From CAYURR01 sp964446745 (GTDB taxonomy: Bacteria > Bacillota > Clostridia > Lachnospirales > WQUN01): a stretch of 35,075 bases of DNA. The stretch's first letter is position 1, and the number at the start of each line of letters is the position of its first letter. Positions 16,403-25,284 of the stretch are shown in pieces. The notes under the pieces were generated by a model that was given only the letters and a program-made list of their open reading frames with translations, was not told the DNA's origin and made no database searches. The position numbers were made by a program, and so were the translations under genes. The DNA lies in assembly GCA_964446745.1 (NCBI GenBank), contig CAYURR010000008.1, forward strand, positions 1 through 35,075, given 5' to 3'.

Positions 16403-17674
16403 TCAGATTACCCTTCTTCCGTCTACATATTTTTCGGCTATATGCCGAAACGTTCCTAGATGCATAATGCGCTCGAGCCTGCGTTCGATAAGTATACCGT
16501 CGGTCTCGCCCAAGCGTTCATCAGCCACTACAACCGCATCAAACGCGTATCCGGGCTCGAAGCTCCCTACTTTACCGAAGAACCTGCCTCCTTCGATCGT
16601 TGCTAAGCTGAATGCCTCAGCGACTGTCAGAAATGCATCCGACTTGCCGTTATAAAACCAATAAAGCTTTGACATTTGCATCGCGTCCGAAACAGCCTTT
16701 GTCATAGATATGCTGAGCCCGCCTGCAACATCCGTACCAAGTCCCACATTTATACCCATGTCCGTCAAACGCCTGATAGGCGCAATGCCGCTCGAAAGGT
16801 TCAGATTAGACCCCGGACAATGCGCCACCATCATGCCAGTCTCGAGCATCATATCCACTTCACAGTTGGTCGGGTGAACGCAATGTGCCATTACGGTTTT
16901 GTTGTTCAATAGATTATATTTTCTATAGACATCAGCGTAACATGTAGTGTCAGGGTGCAGTGATTTGACCCATTCGATCTCATCAATATTTTCCGAAAGG
17001 TGTGACTGCACAGGCAAGTCGTAACGCTTTGCAAGCGCGCCGAGACCCAAAAGCAATGCATCCGAACATGTAGGCACGAAACGGGGCGTGATGATCGGCC
17101 TTGTATGAGTAAAACGCTTGTGCATTAATTCAATGAAGTCCTCTGTATCGCGTAGCGATACATCCGTATCCTCTAAAAGCCCATCTGGGCTGTTGCGATC
17201 CATATTTACTTTGCCTACATAACTGCATATACCGCTTTTTTCCAAAAGTTCCGCTAAAAGTAAAGTTGCTTCTTTATGTATAGTGCCAAAGATCACCGCA
17301 CGAGTCGTGTAGGATTTCTTCAACGCATGTGCAAAGCGATCGTAAGCCATTTCAGCGTAACCGAGATCTCTATATTTAATTTCTTCTGGAAAGGTGTATG
17401 TCTCGAGCCATTCAAGTAGCTCGAGGTCCGTACCCATGCCCCGAAACGCAAACTGCGGCGCATGTAAATGTAAATCCACCATACCCGGGATAACCACTTT
17501 ATCCGAGTGGTCATAGACCGCTATGTCTTTATATTGATCGGGTAAACATTTAAACACACCTGCAGATACTCCATTCTCGCAGACGAGATATGCGTTCTCA
17601 TATGTCTGTACCTTACCAAATGCCGTGGCGTAGATTATGTTTCCGTATATAACAAAGCTGTTTTCCTGTTGCAT
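16403..17674 (-). CDS. guaD: Guanine deaminase
   Basis: This zinc amidohydrolase converts guanine to xanthine and ammonia in purine salvage and catabolism. The family signature is clear: MVDLHLHAPQFAFRG (metal ligands His69 and His71), then LELLEWLETYTFPEE, PRFVPTCSD, QSHLSENIDEIEWV with a third His, MAHCVH with a fourth, HCPGSNLNLSSG, and GLGTDVAGG with the catalytic or metal Asp. The length of 423 residues is typical of bacterial GuaD. GGAGG lies seven bases before ATG 17674. It follows the YhcN-like gene by 70 bases on the same strand, possibly in one transcript. No purine riboswitch fold is apparent in that short gap. Confidence 0.92.
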   Translation of the reverse strand: MQQENSFVIYGNIIYATAFGKVQTYENAYLVCENGVSAGVFKCLPDQYKDIAVYDHSDKVVIPGMVDLHLHAPQFAFRGMGTDLELLEWLETYTFPEEIKYRDLGYAEMAYDRFAHALKKSYTTRAVIFGTIHKEATLLLAELLEKSGICSYVGKVNMDRNSPDGLLEDTDVSLRDTEDFIELMHKRFTHTRPIITPRFVPTCSDALLLGLGALAKRYDLPVQSHLSENIDEIEWVKSLHPDTTCYADVYRKYNLLNNKTVMAHCVHPTNCEVDMMLETGMMVAHCPGSNLNLSSGIAPIRRLTDMGINVGLGTDVAGGLSISMTKAVSDAMQMSKLYWFYNGKSDAFLTVAEAFSLATIEGGRFFGKVGSFEPGYAFDAVVVADERLGETDGILIERRLERIMHLGTFRHIAEKYVDGRRVI

Positions 17675-17744
17675 AACCGTTCCTCCAAAAGCTTTGTATC
17701 GTCAAAATTATTTGAATCGTTACTGTTGAGCTGATGATATACGT

Positions 17745-18329
17745 TCATACTCTCGGAGTCAACTGCCCAACAACATCCTCCAACCGCTCATTATAGTGCG
17801 GCGTTGTATCCGACCCCTTCTGTTCAGTCTCCTCTTCGTCCTCACCGCTTACCGCCGAGTTCGCAAGCTTGCTGATACGCTTCATCAAATCCTCTGTCGC
17901 CGTAACGGCTACATGCTCGATCTTCCTATCTATATCCTTGACGAGGCTCTCGACCTCTTTCTTGGTCTTTAGTAGATTTTCATCCGTGAGCTCACCGGCC
18001 AACTGTATACCTATGATTACCCTGTTGCCTGTAATGACCGCTGAAGCCTTTTTTACACTGTCTAGCCCGGCTACGGCTGTGGCTATTTTTTTTGCGCGAT
18101 CACTTGTGAGTAATGTATTCCTATCCTCTGCCTCCACGGCATTATCAGTAACCTTGTCCGTCTCGAGACGGTAGTTACCGCTGTGCTCGTAAACGTTGGT
18201 CGTTCCATCTTCTATATTGGCGATGGCTCTGTTTTGAAGTGCGGCCGCTTTGTCGCCTACGTTTGCCCCCGCGCATCCCTGTACAATCATTAAAAATCCT
18301 AAAAACGCAAATACTAAATAACGCCTCAC
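17745..18329 (-). CDS. YhcN/YlaJ-family sporulation lipoprotein
   Basis: The start is a GTG at 18329, chosen because GGAGGT lies seven bases upstream and the product then begins with a proper lipoprotein signal: VRRYLVFAFLGFLMIVQGC, with the lipobox Cys about 19 residues in. The core matches the Spore_YhcN_YlaJ family, with DRAKKIATAVAGLDSVKKAS, then GNRVIIGIQL and a DIDRKIEHVAVT segment. Known members are found in spore inner membranes and affect germination or outgrowth. The C-terminus is acidic and probably unstructured. No clear sigma-F or sigma-G promoter was identified in the 128-base divergent gap upstream, though forespore expression would be expected for this family. Confidence 0.82.
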   Translation of the reverse strand: MRRYLVFAFLGFLMIVQGCAGANVGDKAAALQNRAIANIEDGTTNVYEHSGNYRLETDKVTDNAVEAEDRNTLLTSDRAKKIATAVAGLDSVKKASAVITGNRVIIGIQLAGELTDENLLKTKKEVESLVKDIDRKIEHVAVTATEDLMKRISKLANSAVSGEDEEETEQKGSDTTPHYNERLEDVVGQLTPRV

Positions 18330-18401
18330 GATACCGACCTCCGAACATGTTTTATTTGTTCGTAGTATTTTACAAATCCATGGAAATATAATAGGAAAAA
18401 T

Positions 18402-18431
18402 TTGCATACTGGTTCATTGATATGCTAAAAT
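18402..18431 (+). promoter_or_regulatory. Sigma-A promoter for the ychF-htpG-pheA operon
   Basis: TTGCAT (18402-18407) and TAAAAT (18426-18431) are 18 bases apart, and the -10 element is preceded by TGC, giving an extended -10 (TGCTAAAAT). The predicted start site is about 20 bases before the first gene at 18458. No other promoter-like sequence is seen further down this operon. Confidence 0.6.
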
Positions 18432-18457
18432 AATTTGATATAGAAAGGAATGATTCT

Positions 18458-18661
18458 ATGGCATATGCAAGAGCAAGAAAACATTACCGCGTAGCGCAAA
18501 AGGAAGTACAACAAGCCGCTGCCGTCAACAACATCGTCTCGCCAAAGAATGTAAAGAAGCAGATTTGCATCTTTTCGGCGGCTTCGTTGTTTCTATTCAT
18601 GTTCGGCATGCTTGTAGGCTACCTCATTGGCCACACCGCATGCGATTGTGAGGAATTTTAA
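18458..18661 (+). CDS. Small single-pass membrane protein, function unknown
   Basis: This 67-residue protein has a basic N-terminal half (MAYARARKHYRVAQKEV), one membrane helix at about residues 36-58, and a short tail ending ACDCEEF. AAAGGA lies at a good distance before the ATG. The stop codon overlaps the ychF start (TAATG), so translation of the two is coupled. The shape recalls small FtsL/DivIC-like or YlbF-neighbour proteins, but no family is recognised and no function is claimed. Confidence 0.7.
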   Translation: MAYARARKHYRVAQKEVQQAAAVNNIVSPKNVKKQICIFSAASLFLFMFGMLVGYLIGHTACDCEEF

Positions 18662-19773
18662 TGCGGCTCGGTATCGTGGGCCTGCCCAATGTGGGCAAGA
18701 GCACACTGTTTAATTCTCTGACAAACGCCGGGGCCCAGGCCGCGAATTACCCTTTCTGCACCGTTGAACCCAATGTGGGCATCGCGCCTGTCCCGGATCC
18801 CCGTCTGAAGGTTTTGAGCGACATGCACAAATCCCAGCAGACCATACCCGCTGTGATCGAGTTCGTGGATATTGCGGGGCTCGTAAAGGGCGCAAACAAG
18901 GGTGAAGGCCTGGGCAACCAGTTTTTGTCACATATCCGTGAGGTAGATGCGATAGTACATGTCGTGCGCTGTTTTGAGGACGGCAACGTTATTCATGTCG
19001 AAAGCACCGTAGACCCGGTTCGCGACATCGAGATTATCAATCTTGAGCTCATGCTATCGGATATGGACATCCTGCAACGCCGTATCGCCAAGGTTCAAAA
19101 GACCGTCAGAAATGATAAATCACAAGAAGCCGAGCTTGAGCTTCTAAATACCCTCTATGCAACGATAGAGGCCGGCAAAAACCCCCGTACAATAGGCTTC
19201 TCTACGCCTGAGGAGCATGCGCTTGCTGAGAGCTTTGGACTATTGTCATTAAAGCCCGTCGTATATGCAGCAAACGTCAATGAAGATGATCTCGCAAACG
19301 ACGGTGTTACCAATGTCCATGTACAAGCTGTGCGCGATTATGCAAAGTCGGAGAATGATGGCGGATTTAGCGCGAATGTATTTGTGGTTTGTGCGAAGAT
19401 CGAGGAAGAGATAGCCGAGCTCGATGATGAAGAACGCCAGATGTTTTTAAATGAACTCGGTGTAGAAAAGGGAGGTCTCGACAAGCTGATAACGGCTTGC
19501 TACGACCTGCTTCAACTGATGAGCTTTTTGACCGCAGGTCCTAAGGAAACAAGGGCCTGGACAATAAGAAAGGGCACAAAAGCCCCCGAAGCCGCCGGCA
19601 AGATACATTCCGACATACAGAGGGGCTTTATTCGCGCGGAGATCGTAGGCTACGACGATCTGGTCCGTTATGGCTCGCATTCAGCTGCTAAAGACAACGG
19701 TGCCCTGCGCTCCGAAGGCAAGGAATATATCATGGCCGAGGGCGATGTAGTTTTATTTAGATTTAATGTATAA
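18661..19773 (+). CDS. ychF: Ribosome-binding ATPase YchF (OLA1-type)
   Basis: This is a universally conserved P-loop NTPase of the Obg family that prefers ATP and binds ribosomes and the translation machinery. It begins with the G1 loop GLPNVGKSTLFN, has NYPFCTVEPNVG (switch region), G3 DIAGLVKGA, and the variant G4 NVNE in place of NKxD, which explains ATP preference. A coiled-coil insertion (about residues 130-165) and a C-terminal TGS domain follow. The length of 370 residues is close to the usual 363-366. It is coupled to the small upstream gene by TAATG and followed 17 bases later by htpG. Confidence 0.97.
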   Translation: MRLGIVGLPNVGKSTLFNSLTNAGAQAANYPFCTVEPNVGIAPVPDPRLKVLSDMHKSQQTIPAVIEFVDIAGLVKGANKGEGLGNQFLSHIREVDAIVHVVRCFEDGNVIHVESTVDPVRDIEIINLELMLSDMDILQRRIAKVQKTVRNDKSQEAELELLNTLYATIEAGKNPRTIGFSTPEEHALAESFGLLSLKPVVYAANVNEDDLANDGVTNVHVQAVRDYAKSENDGGFSANVFVVCAKIEEEIAELDDEERQMFLNELGVEKGGLDKLITACYDLLQLMSFLTAGPKETRAWTIRKGTKAPEAAGKIHSDIQRGFIRAEIVGYDDLVRYGSHSAAKDNGALRSEGKEYIMAEGDVVLFRFNV

Positions 19774-19790
19774 ACAGGAGGATATCTACG

Positions 19791-21746
19791 ATGCAAAACA
19801 TCAATTCTGAAAAAGGCAATCTTTCGATCAACAGTGAGAACATACTGCCAATAATCAAAAAATGGCTTTATTCGGATGCGGATATCTTTGTAAGAGAATT
19901 GGTCTCTAACGCTGCCGACGCTATCACAAAGCTCAAGAAGCTGTCGGATATGGGCGAGGCTCCGCATATCGCAAAGGATGAACCATTCGCAATCCATGTA
20001 ACGGTGGACAAAGAGCAGAAGGTCATTCTGGTTGAAGACAACGGCATCGGCATGACTGCTGATGAAATCAAGGAATATATAAACCAGATCGCATTCTCGG
20101 GTGCGACCGAGTTTTTAAATAAATATCAGGACAAGCTCGATAAAGAAAATGAGATCATCGGGCATTTCGGTCTTGGCTTTTACTCTGCGTTCATGATCGC
20201 GGACAAGGTGCAGATAGACACGCTCTCCTATACCGAGGGCGCACAGGCCACGCGTTGGATATGCGACGGCGGTATCGAGTACGAAATGAGCGACAGCGAC
20301 AGAACCCAAAGGGGTACGTTGATAACGCTCTATGTAAATGAGGAATCCAAGGACTTTCTCGAAGAATACAAGCTGCGCAGCATACTCACGAAGTATTGCA
20401 GCTTTATGCCCGTCGAGATATATCTCGACACGCTGAAGACGGATTCAGATACGACCGAAGACGAGGACATCATTGACGCAGAAGATGCGGATTCAGACGA
20501 TGCGGCAACCGATAAGCCCAAGCGTGAGCAACCGAAACCCATTAATGACACGAACCCGCTCTGGCTCAAGCCCGCTAACGAATGCACGGACGAGGAATAC
20601 AAGTCGTTCTATCATAAGGTGTTTACAGATTTCAACGATCCGCTGTTCTGGATACACCTGAATATGGATTATCCGTTTAGGCTCAAGGGTATACTTTACT
20701 TCCCGAAGCTCAAGCACGATATCGAGTACATTGAAGGTCAGGTCAAGTTATATAACAACCAGGTATATATCGCCGATAACATCAAGGAGGTCATACCGGA
20801 GTTCCTGTTGCTTTTAAAGGGCGTGATGGACTGTCCGGATCTGCCGCTTAATGTCTCGCGCTCATTCCTACAAAACGACGGCTATGTAACCAAAATGGCC
20901 GGCTATATCACGCGCAAGGTTGCCGACAAGCTCAACTCGCTGTTTAAAAAAGACCGCGAAACCTACGCGTCCTATTGGGATGATATTAATCCGTTTATCA
21001 AGTACGGTTGCATAAAGGACAAGGAATTCTACGAAAAGGTCAGCAAATCTTTGTTACTCAAAACAACAGCCGGGGATTATGTGACAATGTCCGAATTCAC
21101 CGAGCGCAACAAGGACAAGACCGGTACGACTATCTTCTATGTCACAAACGAACAGCTGCAGTCGCAGTATATAAAGATGTTTAAGGATCAGGGCATGGAG
21201 GCTGCGCTACTGACAGCGAACCTCGACAATCCGTTTATATCGTATGTCGAAAGCTACGAAAAGGATATCAAGTTCAGTCGCATTGACGCTGATATTTCCG
21301 ACACGCTCAAGGATACAGAAGCGTCCGATGCAGACAAGGAAGCAAACACAAAGACCTCGGAGACCATGGAAGCGTTGTTCAGAGCACAGCTCGGCAACGA
21401 TAAGCTCAAGGTAAAGGCCGAGAGCTTGAAATCCCCGTCTGTGTCGTCTGTTATATTGCTATCTGAGCAGTCTAGACGCATGCAGGAGATGAGCAAGATG
21501 TTCGGCGGCGGTATGGGTATAATGCCGTTTGACAGTGATGAGACTCTCGTGTTGAACCTGAATAACCCGCTTGTGAAGACACTCACAAAGATAAAGGACG
21601 ACGAAAGCCGCACCGAGGATGTAGAGATGATCTGCGGTCAGCTGTATGATCTTGCGATGCTGTCGCACAAGCCACTCGAGACAGAGCAAATGACAAGGTT
21701 TATCGAACGCAGCAACAAGCTGTTGGAGAGGATAGCAATGAAATGA
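19791..21746 (+). CDS. htpG: Chaperone HtpG (bacterial Hsp90)
   Basis: This ATP-dependent dimeric chaperone starts at ATG 19791 behind AGGAGG. The GHKL ATPase domain is clear: ELVSNAADAITKL, VEDNGIGMTADE, and the lid with GHFGLGFYSAFMIAD. The middle domain carries NVSRSFLQND with the catalytic Arg, and a C-terminal dimerisation domain follows. At 651 residues it is somewhat longer than E. coli HtpG (624). Part of the excess is an acidic linker between the N and middle domains (about residues 215-245, at least twelve Asp or Glu) and an acidic stretch near residues 500-525. Such charged linkers are a feature of eukaryotic Hsp90. Its TGA overlaps the pheA start (ATGA). Confidence 0.96.
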   Translation: MQNINSEKGNLSINSENILPIIKKWLYSDADIFVRELVSNAADAITKLKKLSDMGEAPHIAKDEPFAIHVTVDKEQKVILVEDNGIGMTADEIKEYINQIAFSGATEFLNKYQDKLDKENEIIGHFGLGFYSAFMIADKVQIDTLSYTEGAQATRWICDGGIEYEMSDSDRTQRGTLITLYVNEESKDFLEEYKLRSILTKYCSFMPVEIYLDTLKTDSDTTEDEDIIDAEDADSDDAATDKPKREQPKPINDTNPLWLKPANECTDEEYKSFYHKVFTDFNDPLFWIHLNMDYPFRLKGILYFPKLKHDIEYIEGQVKLYNNQVYIADNIKEVIPEFLLLLKGVMDCPDLPLNVSRSFLQNDGYVTKMAGYITRKVADKLNSLFKKDRETYASYWDDINPFIKYGCIKDKEFYEKVSKSLLLKTTAGDYVTMSEFTERNKDKTGTTIFYVTNEQLQSQYIKMFKDQGMEAALLTANLDNPFISYVESYEKDIKFSRIDADISDTLKDTEASDADKEANTKTSETMEALFRAQLGNDKLKVKAESLKSPSVSSVILLSEQSRRMQEMSKMFGGGMGIMPFDSDETLVLNLNNPLVKTLTKIKDDESRTEDVEMICGQLYDLAMLSHKPLETEQMTRFIERSNKLLERIAMK

Positions 21747-22870
21747 ATAATGACGGGAACCAAGCAGATGCGATCAGAAACGAGATAGACAACATAGACA
21801 GTGAAATACTTAAGTTATTTGAAAAGCGACTTGATATCTCACGAGAGCATTCACTGATGTCAGGCAGTATCAGGGAGCGGGAGATGATCACACGCCTAAC
21901 AGAGCATCAAGACGATGTGCTCGCGACATATTCAAAAATCCTATTCGGTACCATAAGCGATCTGACAGATTCACACATAAAGCGTCAAAGCCATTCTAGC
22001 TCGACAGTTGCTGCAGACATAAAAAAGGCCCTCGAGGAAACGCCGCAGCTGTTTCCAAAGAGTGCCGTAATAGCCTGCCAGGGCATCGAAGGTGCGAACT
22101 CTCTCACAGCCTGTGAAAAGCTCTTCCAGAGGCCGTCTGTTATGTATTTCTCGACATTTGCTGGTGTGTTTTCGGCTGTTGAAAAGGGCTTGTGTAGATA
22201 TGGCATATTGCCGATCGAAAACAGCTTGCATGGGTCAGTTACGAGCGTCTACGACCTGATGAAGCAATACGATTTCTACATCGTGGGCAGCATAAAGGTC
22301 AAGATCAACCATACCCTGCTCTCCAAAAAAGGAGCTGATCTGAAGAACATAAAGACCGTCTATTCGCATGAGCAGGCGCTCGGGCAGTGTAGCGAGTTTA
22401 TTAAGTCGCAGAACATCGAGGTCATCCCCTGCGAAAACACCGCAATAGCTGCTAAGCTTGTCTCGGAGTCTGATCGCAACGATATAGCCGCTATCTCGTC
22501 CGAGGGCTGCGCAGAGCTTTACGATCTGCAGATACTGCGTGAGAACATAAACAATAACGAAAACAATTACACAAAGTTCATCTGTATATCGCGTAGCCTT
22601 GAGATATACCCGGGTGCGCGACGCATCAGCCTCATGATGACGCTGCCACACAAGCCCGGTTCATTGTATCGCTTGATGGCACGCTTTGCCGCACTCGGCA
22701 TCAACATCACTAAGCTTGAGAGCCGCCCGATGCCCGATCGCGATTTCGAGTTCATGTTTTACTTCGATCTGGATATATCCGTGTATGACGAGTCTTTGTT
22801 TGACATGTTTACACAGCTCGAGAACTCCGGCGGAAAGTTTGTGTTCCTCGGATGCTATACCGAGCTGTAA
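21743..22870 (+). CDS. pheA: Bifunctional chorismate mutase / prephenate dehydratase (P-protein)
   Basis: It has three domains: an AroQ chorismate-mutase-like helix bundle (residues 5-85), prephenate dehydratase (about 107-285), and an ACT domain for phenylalanine feedback (about 297-375, with the ESRP motif and a GSLY version of the GALV motif). The dehydratase half makes phenylpyruvate for phenylalanine synthesis. Two oddities appear by eye. The dehydratase signature reads Thr277-Lys278-Phe279 where Thr-Arg-Phe is expected. The mutase half is shortened between helices 1 and 2 and lacks the usual active-site Lys and the later Gln. The gene starts with an ATGA overlap on htpG and ends directly against the convergent gene with no spacer. 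Confidence 0.9.
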   Translation: MNNDGNQADAIRNEIDNIDSEILKLFEKRLDISREHSLMSGSIREREMITRLTEHQDDVLATYSKILFGTISDLTDSHIKRQSHSSSTVAADIKKALEETPQLFPKSAVIACQGIEGANSLTACEKLFQRPSVMYFSTFAGVFSAVEKGLCRYGILPIENSLHGSVTSVYDLMKQYDFYIVGSIKVKINHTLLSKKGADLKNIKTVYSHEQALGQCSEFIKSQNIEVIPCENTAIAAKLVSESDRNDIAAISSEGCAELYDLQILRENINNNENNYTKFICISRSLEIYPGARRISLMMTLPHKPGSLYRLMARFAALGINITKLESRPMPDRDFEFMFYFDLDISVYDESLFDMFTQLENSGGKFVFLGCYTEL

Positions 22871-23251
22871 TCAAAAACCCTTGCCATGCTTATCGCGGAT
22901 TTCTTCTATCTCGATGAATTTGCACATCATATCAATTATGTAACGTTTTTCTTCATTGACCTGTGGGCGCAACAGCGTTAATAGTTCCTTGCGCCATTTC
23001 GTAGAGCTTGTGTCTTGAGCATCGGCGTTTCCCATCATCTGCATGATACGCTGTATGCTCTGCACAAGCTTTATTGTTTTCATGAGTTGTTCCGGATCAA
23101 AGTCTGCATCATTCGTTTTTTGACCCTGTGCGCTCGTGTATCCTGTATCACCATATGCCGCATTTACATATGAGCCCTCGCCGTATGCGTTTATCATTTG
23201 ATACAGTGCTTGAGCCTGTTCGGTAGCCTTATGAAAATTACTATTGTCCAT
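22871..23251 (-). CDS. Conserved-looking hypothetical protein
   Basis: The product has 126 residues if ATG 23251 is used, which has GGTGGGG just upstream; TTG 23269 or ATG 23266 are alternatives. It has no membrane segment or signal peptide. The N-terminal half is Gly/Tyr/Ala/Asn-rich (residues 10-45), and the C-terminal half is predicted helical with many Met, Gln and Ile residues (QRIMQMMG, RPQVNEEKRYIIDMMCKFIE). No family is recognised. It is convergent with pheA, the two stop codons touching, and divergent from the glycan operon promoter. The helical half might form a small oligomeric bundle, which is speculation. Confidence 0.6.
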   Translation of the reverse strand: MDNSNFHKATEQAQALYQMINAYGEGSYVNAAYGDTGYTSAQGQKTNDADFDPEQLMKTIKLVQSIQRIMQMMGNADAQDTSSTKWRKELLTLLRPQVNEEKRYIIDMMCKFIEIEEIRDKHGKGF

Positions 23252-23315
23252 ATTTACCCCACCCATCAAATCATTCCTGTAATCATTGTATGTTGCGACA
23301 GGATAATCGATGCAT

Positions 23316-23344
23316 TTGACACTACTTGGAATATTTCCTATAAT
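23316..23344 (+). promoter_or_regulatory. Perfect-consensus sigma-A promoter of the surface-glycan operon
   Basis: TTGACA (23316-23321) and TATAAT (23339-23344) match consensus exactly with the optimal 17-base spacer. Transcription would begin near 23351, about 29 bases before the first gene, whose AAGGAG ribosome-binding site lies in between. No operator-like palindrome is obvious, so expression may be strong and constitutive or controlled by an activator-independent repressor not visible here. Confidence 0.88.
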
Positions 23345-23379
23345 GCATGTTATATATGTTCAAGGAGACCAAAAGATAA

Positions 23380-25284
23380 ATGAAAAAACAAAAAGTGCAT
23401 TCACGAAACACCAAACCCTTTAACGATATCTTCTGCGGGATTATACTATTTCTCTTAATTGCATTAACCCCCGCAATCGTCATGTACATCAACGTACCAC
23501 TTGCACCCGAGCAAAAGGCCGTTGTTTCAACCATCTTGGAGACCGTTGACCTGTTCTCGTTCTTCAAATCCCTATTCTTGATCTTCTGTTCATTACTTAT
23601 CTCAGGCTTCTTTATATTCGCGTTAGTTAGAAAAAAGCTCGACGTGAATTTCAAAATCGGCGTTAAGAATCCCGCCAATATCTCAATAATTATATTTGTG
23701 TTCTTTGTATTACTCTCAGCGATGCTTTCTCCATATCGGGTGACCTCGATAATCGGTATTCAAGAGCGTTTTGAGGGTGTATTCGCATTACTGTCCTATA
23801 TCGTCGTGTTCTATGCCGCATGGTACTATGCTACCCCAAAAAACAATCCGCGTGATCTCGGTCGCGTCTATTTCCTGATGTATGGCTTAATGATTTCATC
23901 AACGATAGTCTCCGTGATCGGCGTGTTTCAATTCCTCGGCATGGATTATTTCGCGTCCTCTATCTCTACGCTTACGGTCTTTTTACAGAAACCGGACGGG
24001 AACGCCTATCTCACCCCGCGTTTTGTCGATCAGGTCTACTCAACATTATATAATCCCAACTGCGTAGGAGCATATACGGCGTTGTTATTACCGTTTTGCA
24101 TAAGTTGTGCGATATACACAAAGGAAAAACCCGTACTGCGCATATGGCTCGCGGTCAACAGTATTACATTATTTGTATGTTTTATCGGTGCACGTTCGTC
24201 AGGCAGTTTGTTGGGTGCTGCGTTTGCGGTGCTTGTTGTTGCTGTTACGCTTGTCACCTGTATTGTCAAGTCAAAGGTCGTGATCAAGCCAGCATATATA
24301 GTTGCATTTGCTGGCTCATTCATAGCTGTAGTCCTCGCGATAGCTGTAGTCCCATCGTTGCGCTCGCATTTCGGCACGATGATCGAAAAGCTCGCGAAGC
24401 TCGATTCTGCACGCCCCGAATTTCCGTATAAGGATCTGTTGTTTAGCGACAACTCCTCTACGATCGTCACGCAAACAGGCCAGATCACACTGACATATGA
24501 CAGAGAAGAAAAAGTACTCAATGTATATGACCAAAACGGTAATCTCGTTCCGGATACCGGCGTAACGGAATCAAAAGATGCCGACGCTACCTTTACACAT
24601 TACGATATAGAGGGATTTGGGTTCTTTGACATAATGACCAAGGGCAGCGCGTTCGCATATCAGGCCCCAGGCATGAATCTCCTGTTCGCAGCTGCTAATG
24701 ACGGCAACGGAAATGTCAATCTCTATCCATTGTCCAGCGTATTCAAGGTCATCGATCCGAACGAGCCGATTCCGTCGTTTGATTTCAAGGGTAAAGAGCA
24801 CTGGGGATCCGGTCGCGGTTACATCTGGCAAAAGACTATACCCCTACTTTGGGATTATTTCATTGTTGGCTCGGGCCCGGACACATTCCTACTCTCGTTC
24901 CCTCAATACGATGTTCAGAGTAAGATACGCTACTTCGGCGATCCATACGTTCTGGTAGATAAGGCGCACAACCTTTTCTTCATGACTGGTGTAAACACCG
25001 GTACGATCTCTATGCTTGCACTGTTATTTTTGTTCGGGTACTACATCGTTACCACCTTTAAAAAACTCATAAAAACCTTTGGGTTAAATAAGTCAATCTT
25101 TGGATTCAGGCTCGGGGCTATGGCCGGTATTGCCGGTTACGTGGTGGCCTCCATGTTTACGGATAGTACGGTGTCTGTTTCACCGGTTGCATGGTTTGTA
25201 CTTGGTCTTGGATTTGCGTTAAACGGCCTGTCCGAGATTATCCCATTAAAAGAAACCGGTAAGGAATCGGGTGAGACTGCGTAA
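23380..25284 (+). CDS. O-antigen ligase / polymerase family membrane protein (Wzy/WaaL/PglL-like)
   Basis: The 634-residue polytopic membrane protein has about a dozen hydrophobic segments. QERFEG (residues 128-133) followed by VFALLSYIVVFYAAW is the Arg-Glu-Gly motif seen in O-antigen ligase and polymerase proteins of Bacillota. A large soluble extracytoplasmic domain (about 345-485, Asp/Asn/Gly-rich) interrupts the helices, and a GSGPDTFLLSFPQYD segment with HNLFF follows, a region that in this superfamily holds the catalytic His. It either polymerises glycan repeats or transfers a lipid-linked glycan to a wall polymer or protein. It is first in the operon, with a one-base overlap (TAATG) to the dehydratase. 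Confidence 0.8.
   Translation: MKKQKVHSRNTKPFNDIFCGIILFLLIALTPAIVMYINVPLAPEQKAVVSTILETVDLFSFFKSLFLIFCSLLISGFFIFALVRKKLDVNFKIGVKNPANISIIIFVFFVLLSAMLSPYRVTSIIGIQERFEGVFALLSYIVVFYAAWYYATPKNNPRDLGRVYFLMYGLMISSTIVSVIGVFQFLGMDYFASSISTLTVFLQKPDGNAYLTPRFVDQVYSTLYNPNCVGAYTALLLPFCISCAIYTKEKPVLRIWLAVNSITLFVCFIGARSSGSLLGAAFAVLVVAVTLVTCIVKSKVVIKPAYIVAFAGSFIAVVLAIAVVPSLRSHFGTMIEKLAKLDSARPEFPYKDLLFSDNSSTIVTQTGQITLTYDREEKVLNVYDQNGNLVPDTGVTESKDADATFTHYDIEGFGFFDIMTKGSAFAYQAPGMNLLFAAANDGNGNVNLYPLSSVFKVIDPNEPIPSFDFKGKEHWGSGRGYIWQKTIPLLWDYFIVGSGPDTFLLSFPQYDVQSKIRYFGDPYVLVDKAHNLFFMTGVNTGTISMLALLFLFGYYIVTTFKKLIKTFGLNKSIFGFRLGAMAGIAGYVVASMFTDSTVSVSPVAWFVLGLGFALNGLSEIIPLKETGKESGETA

Noticed and set aside
17675..17744. 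Possible purine riboswitch upstream of guaD
   Set aside because: The gap is only 70 bases and no three-way junction with conserved loop sequences can be seen.
18330..18457. Forespore promoter for the YhcN-like gene
   Set aside because: Several partial matches such as AATACTA and GTATG occur but none has both elements at the right spacing.
24036..24521. Minus-strand open frame of 161 codons inside the ligase-like gene
   Set aside because: It is the complement of a membrane-protein coding region and has no initiation signal or family resemblance.
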